Shown here piece after piece: positions 8,996-19,859 of a stretch of DNA of 64,000 nt (position 1 is the first letter of the stretch; each line of letters begins with the position of its first letter). Origin of the DNA: Erwinia_E haradaeae_I. GTDB lineage: Bacteria; Pseudomonadota; Gammaproteobacteria; Enterobacterales; Enterobacteriaceae. Below the pieces are notes generated by a model. The model worked only from the letters and a program-made list of their open reading frames with translations, was not told the origin of the DNA and made no database searches. The stretch is from assembly GCF_900698925.1 (NCBI RefSeq), contig NZ_LR217713.1, positions 62,001 through 126,000 of the forward strand. Reading direction: 5' to 3'. A program made the position numbers and the translations under genes.

Positions 8996-11843
8996 ATAAA
9001 ATCATAATTTGTTTGTTAATTAGTCGGTCTTTTTCTATTTCCAACTCTCGTAATCGCTTTTGTTCTTGTGATATAATCAAAGATGGAGCATGAGCTATAA
9101 ATCCTTGATTTTTTAATTTAGAATTTATTTTTTTTATAGTTATCTCGAGTTTGGTAATGTCTTTTTTTAGGTTATCGATTTCAATAGAGTAATCTGTAAT
9201 ATGGTGATTGAATATGAGTAGCTCAGCATCATTGATAAGTTTACTGCAGGTTTTAGATGTGTCTTGACCTTCTTTTAGAAGGGTAAGTTTATCGAGACGT
9301 GATAGGCTTTTTAGTAGTGGGAGATTTTGATTTATACGACGTAAAACGTCTTTATTTTGGCTTCGAATAAGCAGATTTAATGATTGATTTGGAGAAAGAT
9401 TGACTATTTTACGAAGATCTCGTGTTGCGATAATAGCTTCTTTTACCCATTCAATATCTTTTATAGCTACCTCGTCTATCAATCTCGTAGAGAACTTGGG
9501 TATGGGTTGTAACATTAGCGTTGTATCGCTAATGTTACGTATGATTTTAATGCGTTGCCATATGCTTTCAGTTATAAATGGAATAATTGGGTGCGCTAAG
9601 CGAAGCAGGGATTCCAATATATACACTAGTGTATGTCGAGTCCCTCGCAACTGGGTTTCAGAGCCATGACTGAGTATGATTTTAGTAAATTCTAAATACC
9701 AGTTACAAAACTGGTGCCATGTGAATGTATGTAATATATTAGCGACTAAATCAAAACGATAGTTTTCCATTGCGTGGTGATAGGCTTTTACCGTGTGATT
9801 AAATTTATCAAGAATCCAAAGGTCTGGATTCGATAATATTATGTCGCTATTATTAAAGCCACAATCCTTGTCTTCAGTATTCATTAAGACAAATCGACTT
9901 CCATTCCATAATTTATTACAGAAGTGTCGGTAACCTTCTAAGCGCTTCATATCCCAGTGAATATCACGGCCAGTAGACGTTAAGGCTGCTAATGTAAATC
10001 GTAATGCATCAGCGCCATATGGTTTAATACCATGTGGAAATTGCTTTTGAGTTATCGTGCGAATCTTGTCTATTATTTTGGGTTTATATATTTTTTCTGT
10101 ACGTTTTTTTATCATTGCGCTTAAAGAAATGCCATCAATCATTTCTAGTGGATCAATAACATTTCCTTTAGATTTAGACATTTTTTTTCCATTTTCATCA
10201 CGTATTAGTCCGGTAATATAAATGGTTTTAAATGGTATTTCTGGGATTCCTCTAGAGTTTTTAACACAATACATGGTGAGCATGATCATTCTAGCAATCC
10301 AGAAAAATATAATATCGAATCCACTTACTAGTATGCTGGTTGGGTGGAAGGTTTGAAGGGCTTTAGTGGGAAGAGGCCATCCTAAGCTGGCAAAGGTCCA
10401 CAGGCTTGAGGAAAACCAAGTATCTAATACGTCTTCTTCTTGAGTGAGGTCGATTTCTAAGCTGAGATTATTTTCTATTCGCGCTTCCTGTTCGCTTCGG
10501 GCGACATAGTAATTGCCATGCTGATCGTACCATGCTGGGATTCTGTGTCCCCACCATAATTGGCGCGAAATACACCAGTCCTCAATATTGTTCATCCAAG
10601 CGAAATACATATTTTCATATTGTTTAGGAACAAATCTGATCTTTCCATTTTTTACAGCTTCTACTGCTATTTTGGCTAATGGTTCTGTATGCACATACCA
10701 CTGTTCGGTAAGAATAGGTTCAATTACTACACCGCTTCGTTCGCTATACGGAATTGTAAGATAATGTGGTTGAATCTCATCTATTAATCCAAGGATATCT
10801 AGAGACTTAAGAATTTCTTGACGAGCTAACTTGCACGCTAGTCCACGAAATTCCAATGGAATTGTTGGATCGTAAATATTAGATTTTTTACCTTCTGCAT
10901 CAAAAACCTGAGCGTGGTCTCGAATTTTTCCATCTAATGTTAAGATATTAAGCATTGGCAATTTATGACGAGATCCGACGTTGTAGTCGTTGAAATCATG
11001 GCCCGGGGTAATTTTTACACAACCAGTGCCTTTTTTTTGATCTGCATGCATGTCGGCAATGATGGGAATTCGACGGTTAACAATTGGTACAATAAGGGAT
11101 TTGCCAATCAAGTCTTGATAGCGTTGATCGGAAGGATTGACAGCCACTGCAGTGTCGCCTAATATTGTTTCTGGTCGTGTGGTAGTAATAGTTATGTATT
11201 TTTGACCATAATTAGTTTGCATTCCATCCGAGAGCATATATCGGATATGCCATATAAAGCCTTTTTTTTCTATATTTTCTACCTCTAAATCAGAAATAGC
11301 AGTTTGTAATTTTGTATCCCAATTAACTAAGCGTTTACGTCGATAAATCAACTTATCTTTATATAAGCGAACGAAGACTTCTTTGACAGCAGCTGATGAT
11401 CCTTCATCCATAGTAAACCGTTCGCGTTCCCAATCTACGGAGTTACCTAACCGACGCATTTGTTGGGATATGGAAAAACTAGCTTGTTTTTTCCACTCCC
11501 AGATTTTTTTAACAAAGGAATCACGTCCATACTCTTGAAAGTTTTTTCCTTCCTCTTCTGAAATCATTTTTCCTACGATTATTTGTGTAGCGATACCTGC
11601 ATGATCGGTGCCTGTTTGCCAGAGGGTGTTTTTCCCTTGCATTCGTTGGTATCGAATCATTATATCCATAATTGTTTGTTGGAAAGCATGTCCCATATGC
11701 AACACGCCAGTAATATTTGGTGGTGGCATGATAATGCAGAAGTTTTCTTGCGTAATATCGCCATGTGGTTTGAAATAACCTTGTTTTTCCCAAAATTCAT
11801 ATATAGGTTGTTCAATATCTTTTGGGTTATATGTTTTATCCAT
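8988..11843 (-). CDS. valS: Valyl-tRNA synthetase
   Basis: Class I aminoacyl-tRNA synthetase charging tRNA-Val, 951 residues, exactly the E. coli length. The HIGH-type motif is HMGH at residues 49-52 within PPPNITGVLHMGHAFQ; the KMSKS motif is within GKKMSKSKGNVIDP at about residue 555. The CP1 editing domain (threonine-rich TTTRPETILGD segment) lies between them, followed by the anticodon-binding domain and a C-terminal coiled coil (about 885-945, rich in Lys, Glu and Leu). In E. coli the order is pepA-holC-valS; here only a faint holC trace remains upstream. The 3' end overlaps a long palindrome. Confidence 0.98.
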   Translation of the reverse strand: MDKTYNPKDIEQPIYEFWEKQGYFKPHGDITQENFCIIMPPPNITGVLHMGHAFQQTIMDIMIRYQRMQGKNTLWQTGTDHAGIATQIIVGKMISEEEGKNFQEYGRDSFVKKIWEWKKQASFSISQQMRRLGNSVDWERERFTMDEGSSAAVKEVFVRLYKDKLIYRRKRLVNWDTKLQTAISDLEVENIEKKGFIWHIRYMLSDGMQTNYGQKYITITTTRPETILGDTAVAVNPSDQRYQDLIGKSLIVPIVNRRIPIIADMHADQKKGTGCVKITPGHDFNDYNVGSRHKLPMLNILTLDGKIRDHAQVFDAEGKKSNIYDPTIPLEFRGLACKLARQEILKSLDILGLIDEIQPHYLTIPYSERSGVVIEPILTEQWYVHTEPLAKIAVEAVKNGKIRFVPKQYENMYFAWMNNIEDWCISRQLWWGHRIPAWYDQHGNYYVARSEQEARIENNLSLEIDLTQEEDVLDTWFSSSLWTFASLGWPLPTKALQTFHPTSILVSGFDIIFFWIARMIMLTMYCVKNSRGIPEIPFKTIYITGLIRDENGKKMSKSKGNVIDPLEMIDGISLSAMIKKRTEKIYKPKIIDKIRTITQKQFPHGIKPYGADALRFTLAALTSTGRDIHWDMKRLEGYRHFCNKLWNGSRFVLMNTEDKDCGFNNSDIILSNPDLWILDKFNHTVKAYHHAMENYRFDLVANILHTFTWHQFCNWYLEFTKIILSHGSETQLRGTRHTLVYILESLLRLAHPIIPFITESIWQRIKIIRNISDTTLMLQPIPKFSTRLIDEVAIKDIEWVKEAIIATRDLRKIVNLSPNQSLNLLIRSQNKDVLRRINQNLPLLKSLSRLDKLTLLKEGQDTSKTCSKLINDAELLIFNHHITDYSIEIDNLKKDITKLEITIKKINSKLKNQGFIAHAPSLIISQEQKRLRELEIEKDRLINKQIMILSL

Positions 11844-11859
11844 TTTCTTTTTTTACGAA

Positions 11860-11935
11860 AGTGTGTAATTTATTTAGATTAGGAAAATAGTAATTTATAA
11901 TCAAGAATATGAGCAGCACTGATTTAGCTTCAGTA
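11860..11935 (-). pseudogene. holC: Possible holC C-terminal remnant
   Basis: Just upstream of valS the minus strand reads LK, six residues, Y, seven positions, F, then after a one-base frame change NLN. E. coli HolC ends LKQLARERYKAYRVAGFNLNTATWK with identical spacing, and the distance from NLN to the valS start (28 bases) matches the E. coli junction. holC, the DNA polymerase III chi subunit, lies directly upstream of valS in enterobacteria. Stops and the frame change mean it cannot be functional. The match is short and could be chance. Confidence 0.35.
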
Positions 11936-12006
11936 TGATTAATGATTAATATTGTGGTGTATTACTCGTACTCGATTTTTTCGTACTTCTTGATGAGAAG
12001 ATGTGA

Positions 12007-12091
12007 TGGTGCCGAAGGCCGGACTTGAACCGGCATGCCTTTCGGCGGTTGATTTTGAATCAACTGCGTCTGCCAATTTCGCCACTTCGGC
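12007..12091 (-). tRNA. leuX: tRNA-Leu (anticodon CAA)
   Basis: An 85-nt class II tRNA on the minus strand. The acceptor stem GCCGAAG pairs with CTTCGGC; the discriminator A and an encoded CCA end at 12007. The anticodon stem GTTGA/TCAAC encloses loop TTCAAAA, giving anticodon CAA for UUG codons. The long variable arm and the T-loop GGTTCAAGTCC are present. It closely resembles E. coli leuX. Confidence 0.97.
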
Positions 12092-15000
12092 ATAAAGGGT
12101 AATTCAAGAAATTATTCTATAATATAATTGATTTATTATAGATGCAACTTTCTTTAAAAGTAATATTTTATGAGTTGTTAACTGACATATATTTACATTG
12201 TTATTTAGAAAAATTCTATTTTTTTTGTATCAGTTAAAATTATATAGCATGTGGTTGTCGTTATCATGATATTGTTTAATTAAAAAATATTAAGATGAAA
12301 TATTTTAGTTATCATTTCTTATGGGTAAGGTTTGTGGGGGTATAGCGCTTTGGTTGACTCAAACAAATTACTTAGTATGTTTTTTTCTATATGTTCAATT
12401 AAAAAAGATAGAGCGATTGGAGTTTTACTGTACGGATATGTGTTAATTGAGGTTCTACTAACTCTTCATTAAGGAAGACGGTGGTAACAGAAGACCAGTG
12501 CATATTATAGAGTGTTACTTACTGATCTGTAATTGATAAATAAATATAGAGGTAGTTTTTAGAGTTATTATATGATGCAAGCGTAGATTAAGAATAAAAT
12601 AGTAAGCATCAGTGAATTTGTGTAGATATCATCAGTGATGATTGAGAAGTCTTTTTATTAAAGATAACTGAGTACGTCTATTTAATTGTATTTTATTTGT
12701 TTTATTAAATTAAGTTATTGAAGCGAAAATTGTAATATAGTTTTACAGAAATGGTCATCCAATCTATTTTTGTTGGCTTATTTATTGTAACATTTAAGTA
12801 GGATAACTAATGAGGTGAATTGTGGAATAGTGTTGGTTATAGCGTTTATTAATTCTAGATGTTTTTTTATTTTTATTTTGATTAAAGTCCATATTAGATT
12901 GTTTGCTAAATTTACGAAGAGATTATTTTTAAATATATTTAATTATTTTTTTAGATTATATTCAAAATTATTTTTGTTTTTATCAGTATCTTAATGATTG
13001 TTTTTATTTTCTAGAACACGAAGGTTATTATTGTAATAAATGTTATGCACAAAATGTTCTGGGCTACTTAGAAAGGCATGATATGTATATTATGATCCAT
13101 AATGCATGATAATCTGTGCCGGATCTTTCTACAAGAATTGAGCCAAAATATCGATTAAATTAAAAATATTTAATATCTTAGATATTAATAAACGAGTGGT
13201 CTTAATTATATTAAGAATGATAACTCTATTCAAAAAGATAAGGAGATTTCATATATTATTAGTATGTGATAGATATAAGAATTTTGTTAATTAAGGTTTT
13301 GAATAGATGAACATTTAAATTCATTTTTGGGTGAAGTAACTAAATAATGGTAGAAGCTCTAATTATTCTATGGGATAATGTTGGAAAATAAGGACAAGTT
13401 TGATTGAAAAAGAAAAAAGAGAGTATGGTAGATTATTTTTATTTTTTAGTCTTCAATGTACAATCTGGTTTAAATATATAATCCACAGTGATTTTTTTAA
13501 AATTAACTTGTTAACTAATAATAGAATTTAAATTCTATTCTATTTATTCTTATCTTATCAAATGTCTTAATCAATGACAGCGATATTAGTAGCGATGTTA
13601 TCTATATTTAGATGCAGTTAGTTTTTTTTAAAATATGATTATTCTGATTTAGCTTTTATATTTGGAAATAGTTTGAACATATATTGTATAATTTTGGAAA
13701 AAATTTTTTATTATGGTTATGCACAATATTTTTTTTATATACTTTAGTAGCTTACTTGGTTAACAGACCGGTGGTAAGAAACATTAATTTAATTTGGGTC
13801 ACTATTTAATTCTCAGGTTTATTGTTAATCGCATATAAAATTATTTATCTACATATAGACAGGCCTAAGCTCTAAGTGTATGTATTAAAATAATATATTT
13901 AAGATATTACTTAAGTCATCTATAATGGGTTTTTTTAATTTTTAACTAAATTATTGATTGTTTTAATTTTTTTTAGATCAATAATGATATTTAATTATAT
14001 TTTCTATGTCTGTATAGCATTAGAACTCTTGGATTGTAAGGACAAAGGGGTGTAACTAATCACTTTATTCATATGAAGTAGGAATGTTCTAGAGAGTATT
14101 TATATGCGTTTTTTGGTTAAATGTAGACTATACAATTGAGAGTATTGATATCATTGATTTTGGTGTATTCAATTTATATAGGATATTTTTTAATTATTTT
14201 AATCAGACTAGTTAGGTATATCAATTCATTCTGACTCTATGATGGAATCTTCTTCCATAGCTATCCAAGGTGAAGTTAGTTGAAAATGAAAAAAATTGTT
14301 TTTTCCTAATGAGCCCGGTATATAATTATAAGAAAATATTAGATACGGAACTCTATATATGAGCATTATAATGAGAATTATGGAATATTTAGGTCATTGA
14401 TTATATGAATTTGCTTTTTAATTATATATTTTAATATCTATTGATCGATATTTCTATTGTTTAGGATATTAATATTGCATATAATGACTTCATAGGTTAT
14501 TTGTAATTTCATTAGATTATTAATTTTATCAGATTATACAGCACAAACAATCATATTTGAGAGTGATTACATGATTAAATAGTAGTAATGTGTTTTTTAG
14601 AAAAAATAATATTTTATAGTGCTTGTTATTTTTATATAATAAAACGGTTATTGAGGATATTTGCATTAAATTTTTTAAGAATGTCAGAGTAGGTTTAGCA
14701 TTTTAGTTAGTTTTATATTATTTTTTCTAACTATAGTATTTAGTATATACACTAAATGATATATTTTTATGAATTATATACTTTTTTTATTTGTTTATTT
14801 TGATGTAGAGATAATTTATTTTTTTCGCTAGAACAAAATGACTAGTGTTTAGTATGGTTATATTTTGATTTATTTTATAGTAGTTATAGATTTTTATAAA
14901 TAGAAAGAGTTGTGAGGCAAGTATATTCTTTTATAGAAAGACGCAGTCTAGTGATAGAGGACATGCTTATTTAGACTATTAATAGTAAATATATACTATA

Positions 15001-15897
15001 GTAGTATCTATATAATAAGTAGTATATATATAATATAGATCTGAGTTGTTGTAAAGACATCTTTATATAGAAGAATTATATTTATTCTTATAAATATGAA
15101 ATATATTTTCAAAATAGAAGTTATAATTAATTATGTATAAGGTATATGTATAATCTAATAGCAGAATCTATTTTTCATGGTAGTTTACTGGTCATTCTAA
15201 GATAGAGCTATTTGTATTGTATGATGTATACTAATAAAATCTTTCTTGGTATTTTATGTATCTTAAATTAAAACCTAATATTTTATTTAGATATTATAGT
15301 TGTATTAGATTAGGCAGGATCTGGAAGAGTTATTTTTAGATCTAATATAATTATTAGAAGGATAGGTTGTGGTAAAATATGTATTTATATTTTAATTTAG
15401 ATTATTCTCTATTAAATAATTTTGTTGTAATTCATATTGGTTTAAAAATGTTAGTCTTGAATTGACGTGAATCTCCATATATATTTAAAAATGAAGGCAA
15501 GAATTATATCTATATTAGTTTGATAATCATAATGTGTTAGATAGTTGTATTATGTTATTTATATTTAGGTATAAAACATATTAAAGAATTTGTATTTTTT
15601 ATTTTTTTAAATGCATTATATTAATAATATATTAAGTTTTATTTAAATAAATAATTAGAAAATTAACGGATTAAATTAAATAATCCAGGTATTTTATAGG
15701 GTTTATAGGGATGATTGCATATGTGAGTTTTTTATTGAATAAAACTCCTCTAATACTTATATGGATTATATTATAATATAATTATATTTAAAATATTTTT
15801 TAATAAAGTTAAACGTTTTGTTCTTTGATAAGATACATATCGGTATGCAGACTGTTGTATTATACCATAATACAGGTTTAACTGGATGGTAGCTGTT
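12092..15897. other. 3.8-kb gene desert
   Basis: The longest non-coding stretch in the window. No open frame of gene length or composition occurs, and no tRNA beyond leuX. Two less AT-rich patches stand out: 12420-12520, whose minus strand is open for about 40 codons, and 14220-14330, whose minus strand reads SPWIAMEEDSIIESE before a stop. I do not recognise either. The neighbouring genes (valS and fieF) are far apart in E. coli, so this is a join between formerly distant regions whose genes have eroded. Confidence 0.7.
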
Positions 15898-16800
15898 ATG
15901 AGCGCCAAATATGTACGGCAGGTTTTTTCAGCAGCTATAGCGGGTATGGTTCTTGCTTGTCTATTGTTGTTTATTAAACTTTATGCCTGGTGGTATACTG
16001 GATCTGTGTGCATGTTAGCAGCTCTAGTCGACTCGTTAGTTGATATCATTGCTTCAATGACTAACCTTCTGATTATACGGTACGCCGTGCAGCCTCCTGA
16101 CGCTAAACATACTTTTGGTCATGGCAAGGCTGAATCTCTTGCAGTTCTTGTTCAAAGTATATTTATCTGTGGTTCTGCTCTTTTTCTTTTTCTTGCTGGG
16201 TTACGTAATCTTGCATCACCTCAAGAACTAAAAGCGCCGTTAGTAGGGGTTCTTGTTACTTTAATAGCATTGTTTTCTACACTAGCGTTAGTTATTTTTC
16301 AGCGTTGGGTTATACGACAGACTCATAGTCAAGCTATTCGCGCAGATATGCTGCATTATCAGTCGGATATAGTAATGAATGTTGTGATTTTGCTAGCAAT
16401 AACTTTCAGCTGGTATGGATTTTACCGAGCAGATGCGTTTTGTGCGCTATATGTTGGAACATGGATTTTATATTCTTCTTTGCGTATGGCTTATGAGGCT
16501 ATACAAGTTTTACTTGATCGATCCTTACCTCCTAGAGAGCACCAGCTTATTATTGATATGATTTCAGCGTGGCCAGGTATACGTGGAGCACATGATATTC
16601 GTACTCGTCAGGCGGGCCCTACGCGGTTTATTCAACTCCATTTAGAAATGGATGACCAACTATCGTTATGTGAAGCTCATAAAATAGTTAATCAGATTGA
16701 AAAGGCGTTACTTGATATTTTTCCAAGTTCCGATGTTCTTATTCATCAGGATCCTCGTTCTGTGGTGGATAAGGAGCGTCAAGGTACATTTGGGAAATAA
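15898..16800 (+). CDS. fieF: Ferrous-iron/zinc efflux cation diffusion facilitator
   Basis: FieF (YiiP) exports divalent cations (Fe2+, Zn2+, Cd2+) in exchange for protons as an inner-membrane dimer. The start at 15898 gives 300 residues, exactly the E. coli length, with MSAKYVRQVFSAAIAGM aligning to MNQSYGRLVSRAAIAAT; an in-frame ATG four codons earlier (15886) is less likely. Six membrane segments are visible. Metal-site residues D45 and D49 (LVDSLVDI) and the HYQSD pair matching H153 and D157 are intact, as is the C-terminal cytoplasmic domain with its HQDP segment. It sits directly upstream of pfkA, as in enterobacteria; cpxP is lost. Confidence 0.96.
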   Translation: MSAKYVRQVFSAAIAGMVLACLLLFIKLYAWWYTGSVCMLAALVDSLVDIIASMTNLLIIRYAVQPPDAKHTFGHGKAESLAVLVQSIFICGSALFLFLAGLRNLASPQELKAPLVGVLVTLIALFSTLALVIFQRWVIRQTHSQAIRADMLHYQSDIVMNVVILLAITFSWYGFYRADAFCALYVGTWILYSSLRMAYEAIQVLLDRSLPPREHQLIIDMISAWPGIRGAHDIRTRQAGPTRFIQLHLEMDDQLSLCEAHKIVNQIEKALLDIFPSSDVLIHQDPRSVVDKERQGTFGK

Positions 16801-17124
16801 AAGATTGTGTGTAATAAAATTATCCTAAGAATTAGGATAATAAGTTACTCTATGTTAATAGATTTGTCTGGGAAAACGAGTGGTTCTTAAGAAAAAAATT
16901 GAGTATGGCTATTACCGTAGCAATGGACTGGATATCTTCAGTGATGCAGGAAATTAAATATAATAAAAAGATTACACTGAGTAATCGGTAAGTATTATTG
17001 AGTGTGATTAATTACTTTTTATTAATTTATTAGTTTTTTTATTACTTTTATATTTAGCTTCTATGTAAATATTGTCTTGATTGTTGATTTTTTATGAGTT
17101 TGATTAATATTCTATGAGGTTTTC
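16801..17124. other. fieF-pfkA intergenic region
   Basis: A 324-base spacer between two genes on the same strand. It contains a short perfect hairpin near the fieF end (16820-16840), and otherwise only AT-rich sequence that should hold the pfkA promoter. Confidence 0.6.
16820..16840 (+). terminator. Hairpin after fieF, possible terminator
   Basis: TTATCCTAA (16820-16828), loop GAA, TTAGGATAA (16832-16840): a perfect 9-bp stem 20 bases after the fieF stop. There is no U-run after it, so it may be a weak or factor-assisted terminator, or simply an mRNA 3'-end stabiliser. Confidence 0.4.
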
Positions 17125-18087
17125 ATGATTAATAAGATCGGTATCTTAACTAGTGGTGGAGATGCCCCAGGAATGAATGCCGCTATTCGCGGTGTGGTTC
17201 GCACTGCCTTAAGTGCAGGTCTTGACATTTTTGGGATTTATGATGGGTATCTAGGATTATATCAAGATAGGATGGTGATTCTTGATCGCTATAGTGTATC
17301 AGATATGATTAACCGTGGTGGTACATTTTTAGGTTCTGCTCGTTTTCCAGAATTTTGCTCCAAGGAAGTTCGTAGTGTTGCTATTGAGAATATGAAACAA
17401 CGTGGTATTGATGCTCTAGTGGTGATTGGTGGTGATGGATCGTATATTGGTGCTAAGTCGTTAACTGAAATGGGGTTTCCTTGTATTACTTTACCAGGAA
17501 CTATTGATAACGACGTAGCTGGAACAGATTACACTATTGGTTATTTCACTGCGTTGGAAACGGTGGTAGAGGCTATGGATCGTTTACGTGATACATCTTC
17601 TTCGCATCAGAGAATTTCAATTGTTGAGGTAATGGGACGCCACTGCGGCGATCTTACCTTAGCCGCTGCAATTGCAGGTGGCTGTGAGTTCATTGTCTTA
17701 CCAGAAACACTGAATACTCGTGAAGATCTTGTACATGAAATACAAGCTGGAATTGCTAAAGGTAAAAAGCATGCGATTGTAGCAATTACTGAACATCTCT
17801 GTGATATAAATATACTAGCAGGATATATTGCACAAGAAACTAAACGCGATACACGTGTGACCGTTTTGGGGCACATTCAGAGAGGTGGAGCTCCAGTAGC
17901 TTATGATCGTATACTTGCGTCAAGAATGGGTGTATATGCAACTGAGTTGTTATTAGAAGGTTTTGGTGGGTGTTGTGTAGGTATTCAAAATGAGAAGATG
18001 GTACATCATAATATAATTGATGCTATTGAAAATATGAAGCGTCCGTTTAAGCGTGATTGGTTGGAGACTGCTAAAAAATTATATTAA
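17125..18087 (+). CDS. pfkA: 6-phosphofructokinase I
   Basis: Phosphorylates fructose 6-phosphate to fructose 1,6-bisphosphate with ATP, the committed step of glycolysis. At 320 residues it equals E. coli PfkA and aligns without gaps. ATP-site TSGGDAPGMNAA (residues 9-20) and GGDGSY (102-107), the catalytic loop TIDND (126-130) and the effector- and substrate-binding RFPEF and HIQRGG segments are intact. A Shine-Dalgarno GAGG precedes the ATG. It follows fieF as in enterobacteria. Its retention indicates that hexose catabolism through glycolysis remains. Confidence 0.98.
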   Translation: MINKIGILTSGGDAPGMNAAIRGVVRTALSAGLDIFGIYDGYLGLYQDRMVILDRYSVSDMINRGGTFLGSARFPEFCSKEVRSVAIENMKQRGIDALVVIGGDGSYIGAKSLTEMGFPCITLPGTIDNDVAGTDYTIGYFTALETVVEAMDRLRDTSSSHQRISIVEVMGRHCGDLTLAAAIAGGCEFIVLPETLNTREDLVHEIQAGIAKGKKHAIVAITEHLCDINILAGYIAQETKRDTRVTVLGHIQRGGAPVAYDRILASRMGVYATELLLEGFGGCCVGIQNEKMVHHNIIDAIENMKRPFKRDWLETAKKLY

Positions 18088-18976
18088 AATTAATCGTACT
18101 AATGATCTTCTGTATTGAGCGAGGTGGTTTGGATAGCACTCCATGAGATTTTCTTAGTTAGATATGTGCATTATTTTTAAGAAAGGGGGCGATATTTACA
18201 ATAACTAGCGTGTCTTGGATATTTATTTTTCTAATTAATAACAGAATTTTAGAATTTCATTTATATTCACAGAATGTAGCCTGTCTTAACAGTAAGAGAT
18301 TTTTTAGAAGTTTCTCAAGATGGAAAGTAATTTTGATTGCAGATATGGTTTTATAGATATAAGACAGGTAGTAAATATACTTTCTTTTAAAGATACTAAT
18401 ATTTTCTAAGTTACAATTTGTATTATATTATATTTAATAAATAAGGTATTTTGATGCAATTAGCCATGGATCTAAAAAAGATTAGACTAATCACTGTTCA
18501 TGGAGTCATAACAGGATTATGCATGAGTTAAGGGAAATGGATATGAGATGGAAAGATTAATGTTAGACTTATATTATCTTAGCTAGATCCTTTGCATATA
18601 TGTTATAAGTTTATAAGATGTGTTGTGGTTTATAAGAAATCAACGATTCAATGTCTCTTGAGTTAATCGGTTTTTCCTGTATAGGAAAATTAGATTATAT
18701 TCATTTATAGAACAAGAAAAACTATGATAGAAATCTTTAATTATGAATAGAGAGTTAATTAGAATAATTAGAATACACATTCCATAGCTCGTCTTTGGTC
18801 ATTGTGTTATTCCCTCTCAAGAAGGAGAGGGGTTGAGAGGGTTCTATGATAATTTTAACAAATTTTTTATTAGTACTAAGTATTTTATTTATTTACTTAA
18901 AGAAGATTAGATAATAGTGAAGGGTATAAAATAGAATTGTATACTCACACGATCTAAATTTTAGAATATACATTTC
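18088..18976. other. Intergenic, contains a REP-like GC-rich palindrome
   Basis: About 890 bases between convergent pfkA and cysE. No gene seen. The only striking element is the GC-rich inverted repeat at 18812-18841. Confidence 0.6.
18812..18841. repeat. GC-rich overlapping inverted repeat, REP-like
   Basis: CCCTCTCAA (18812-18820) is exactly complementary to TTGAGAGGG (18833-18841); its first seven bases can alternatively pair with GAGAGGG at 18825-18831. The C/T-rich then G/A-rich make-up, in very AT-rich surroundings, resembles the CCCTCTCC...GGAGAGGG extragenic palindromes scattered in free-living gammaproteobacteria. Only this copy was seen in the window. Confidence 0.45.
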
Positions 18977-19798
18977 TTAAATTCCATCGCCATATTCAAA
19001 GCCTGATATTTTTCCACTAAAGCGCTGATCTATCTCCATTAATGGCATGTTTTTATTTGATTTTTTAACAATGCTTGCTGGAACACCCGCAACTGTCGTA
19101 TGAGGAGGGACTGGTTGTAAGACTACGGATCCGGCTCCTATTTTAGCTCCAGATCCTACTTCGATATTACCAAGAATTTTAGCGCCAGCTCCAATCATAA
19201 CTCCTTCACGGATTTTTGGGTGACGATTACCGCTTGTTTTACCAGTTCCGCCAAGCGTAACAGATTGGAGAATTGAGACATTATCTTCAATTACTGCTGT
19301 TTCGCCTATCACAGTACCGGTGGCGTGATCTAGCATTATCCCCCGTCCAATTTTTGCTGCAGGATGAATATCGACAGAAAATGTGACTGAACTAGCATTT
19401 TGCAGATAGATAGCAAGAGATTTGCGATTTTTTCTCCATAACCAGTGGGTAACACGATAGATTTGTAAAGCATGAAATCCCTTTAAATACAGTATTGGTG
19501 TAGAATATTTGTCGACAGTTGGATCACGATTCCGCACTGCATAGATATCGTATGCAGCAGAAGTGATCATTGTTGGATCTTCTGCGTAAGCATTTTGAAT
19601 TATTTCTTGTATGGAGACTTCTGGGATAGAAGCGTTTGAGATTTTATTAGTAAGAATATAGCTCAAGGCATTTTCAAGATGGTTATGTCTTAAAATCATG
19701 GCGTGATAAAAGCTGATTAACATTGGCTCACATTCAGCTAGTTTGCGCGCCTCTATTCTGATGTGACGCCAAATGCTATCAGGTTTTATGCATGTCAT
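18977..19798 (-). CDS. cysE: Serine O-acetyltransferase
   Basis: Transfers acetyl from acetyl-CoA to serine, making O-acetylserine, the committed step of cysteine synthesis. Starting at 19798 the protein has 273 residues, exactly E. coli CysE, and aligns without gaps; a longer in-frame extension exists, but a strong Shine-Dalgarno AAGGAGA (19807-19813) eight bases before this ATG settles the start. It has the N-terminal helical domain, then the left-handed beta-helix hexapeptide repeats (about 140-240, e.g. IHPAAKIGRGIMLDHATG), and the C-terminal FEYGDGI tail. Residue 256 is Ile where E. coli has Met; M256I is a classic cysteine-insensitive allele there. It is the last gene of secB-gpsA-cysE. 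Confidence 0.97.
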   Translation of the reverse strand: MTCIKPDSIWRHIRIEARKLAECEPMLISFYHAMILRHNHLENALSYILTNKISNASIPEVSIQEIIQNAYAEDPTMITSAAYDIYAVRNRDPTVDKYSTPILYLKGFHALQIYRVTHWLWRKNRKSLAIYLQNASSVTFSVDIHPAAKIGRGIMLDHATGTVIGETAVIEDNVSILQSVTLGGTGKTSGNRHPKIREGVMIGAGAKILGNIEVGSGAKIGAGSVVLQPVPPHTTVAGVPASIVKKSNKNMPLMEIDQRFSGKISGFEYGDGI

Positions 19799-19859
19799 TA
19801 CTATGTTCTCCTTACATAAAATTATTGTATTGTTTATGAATCGTGTATTTAATTGTATT

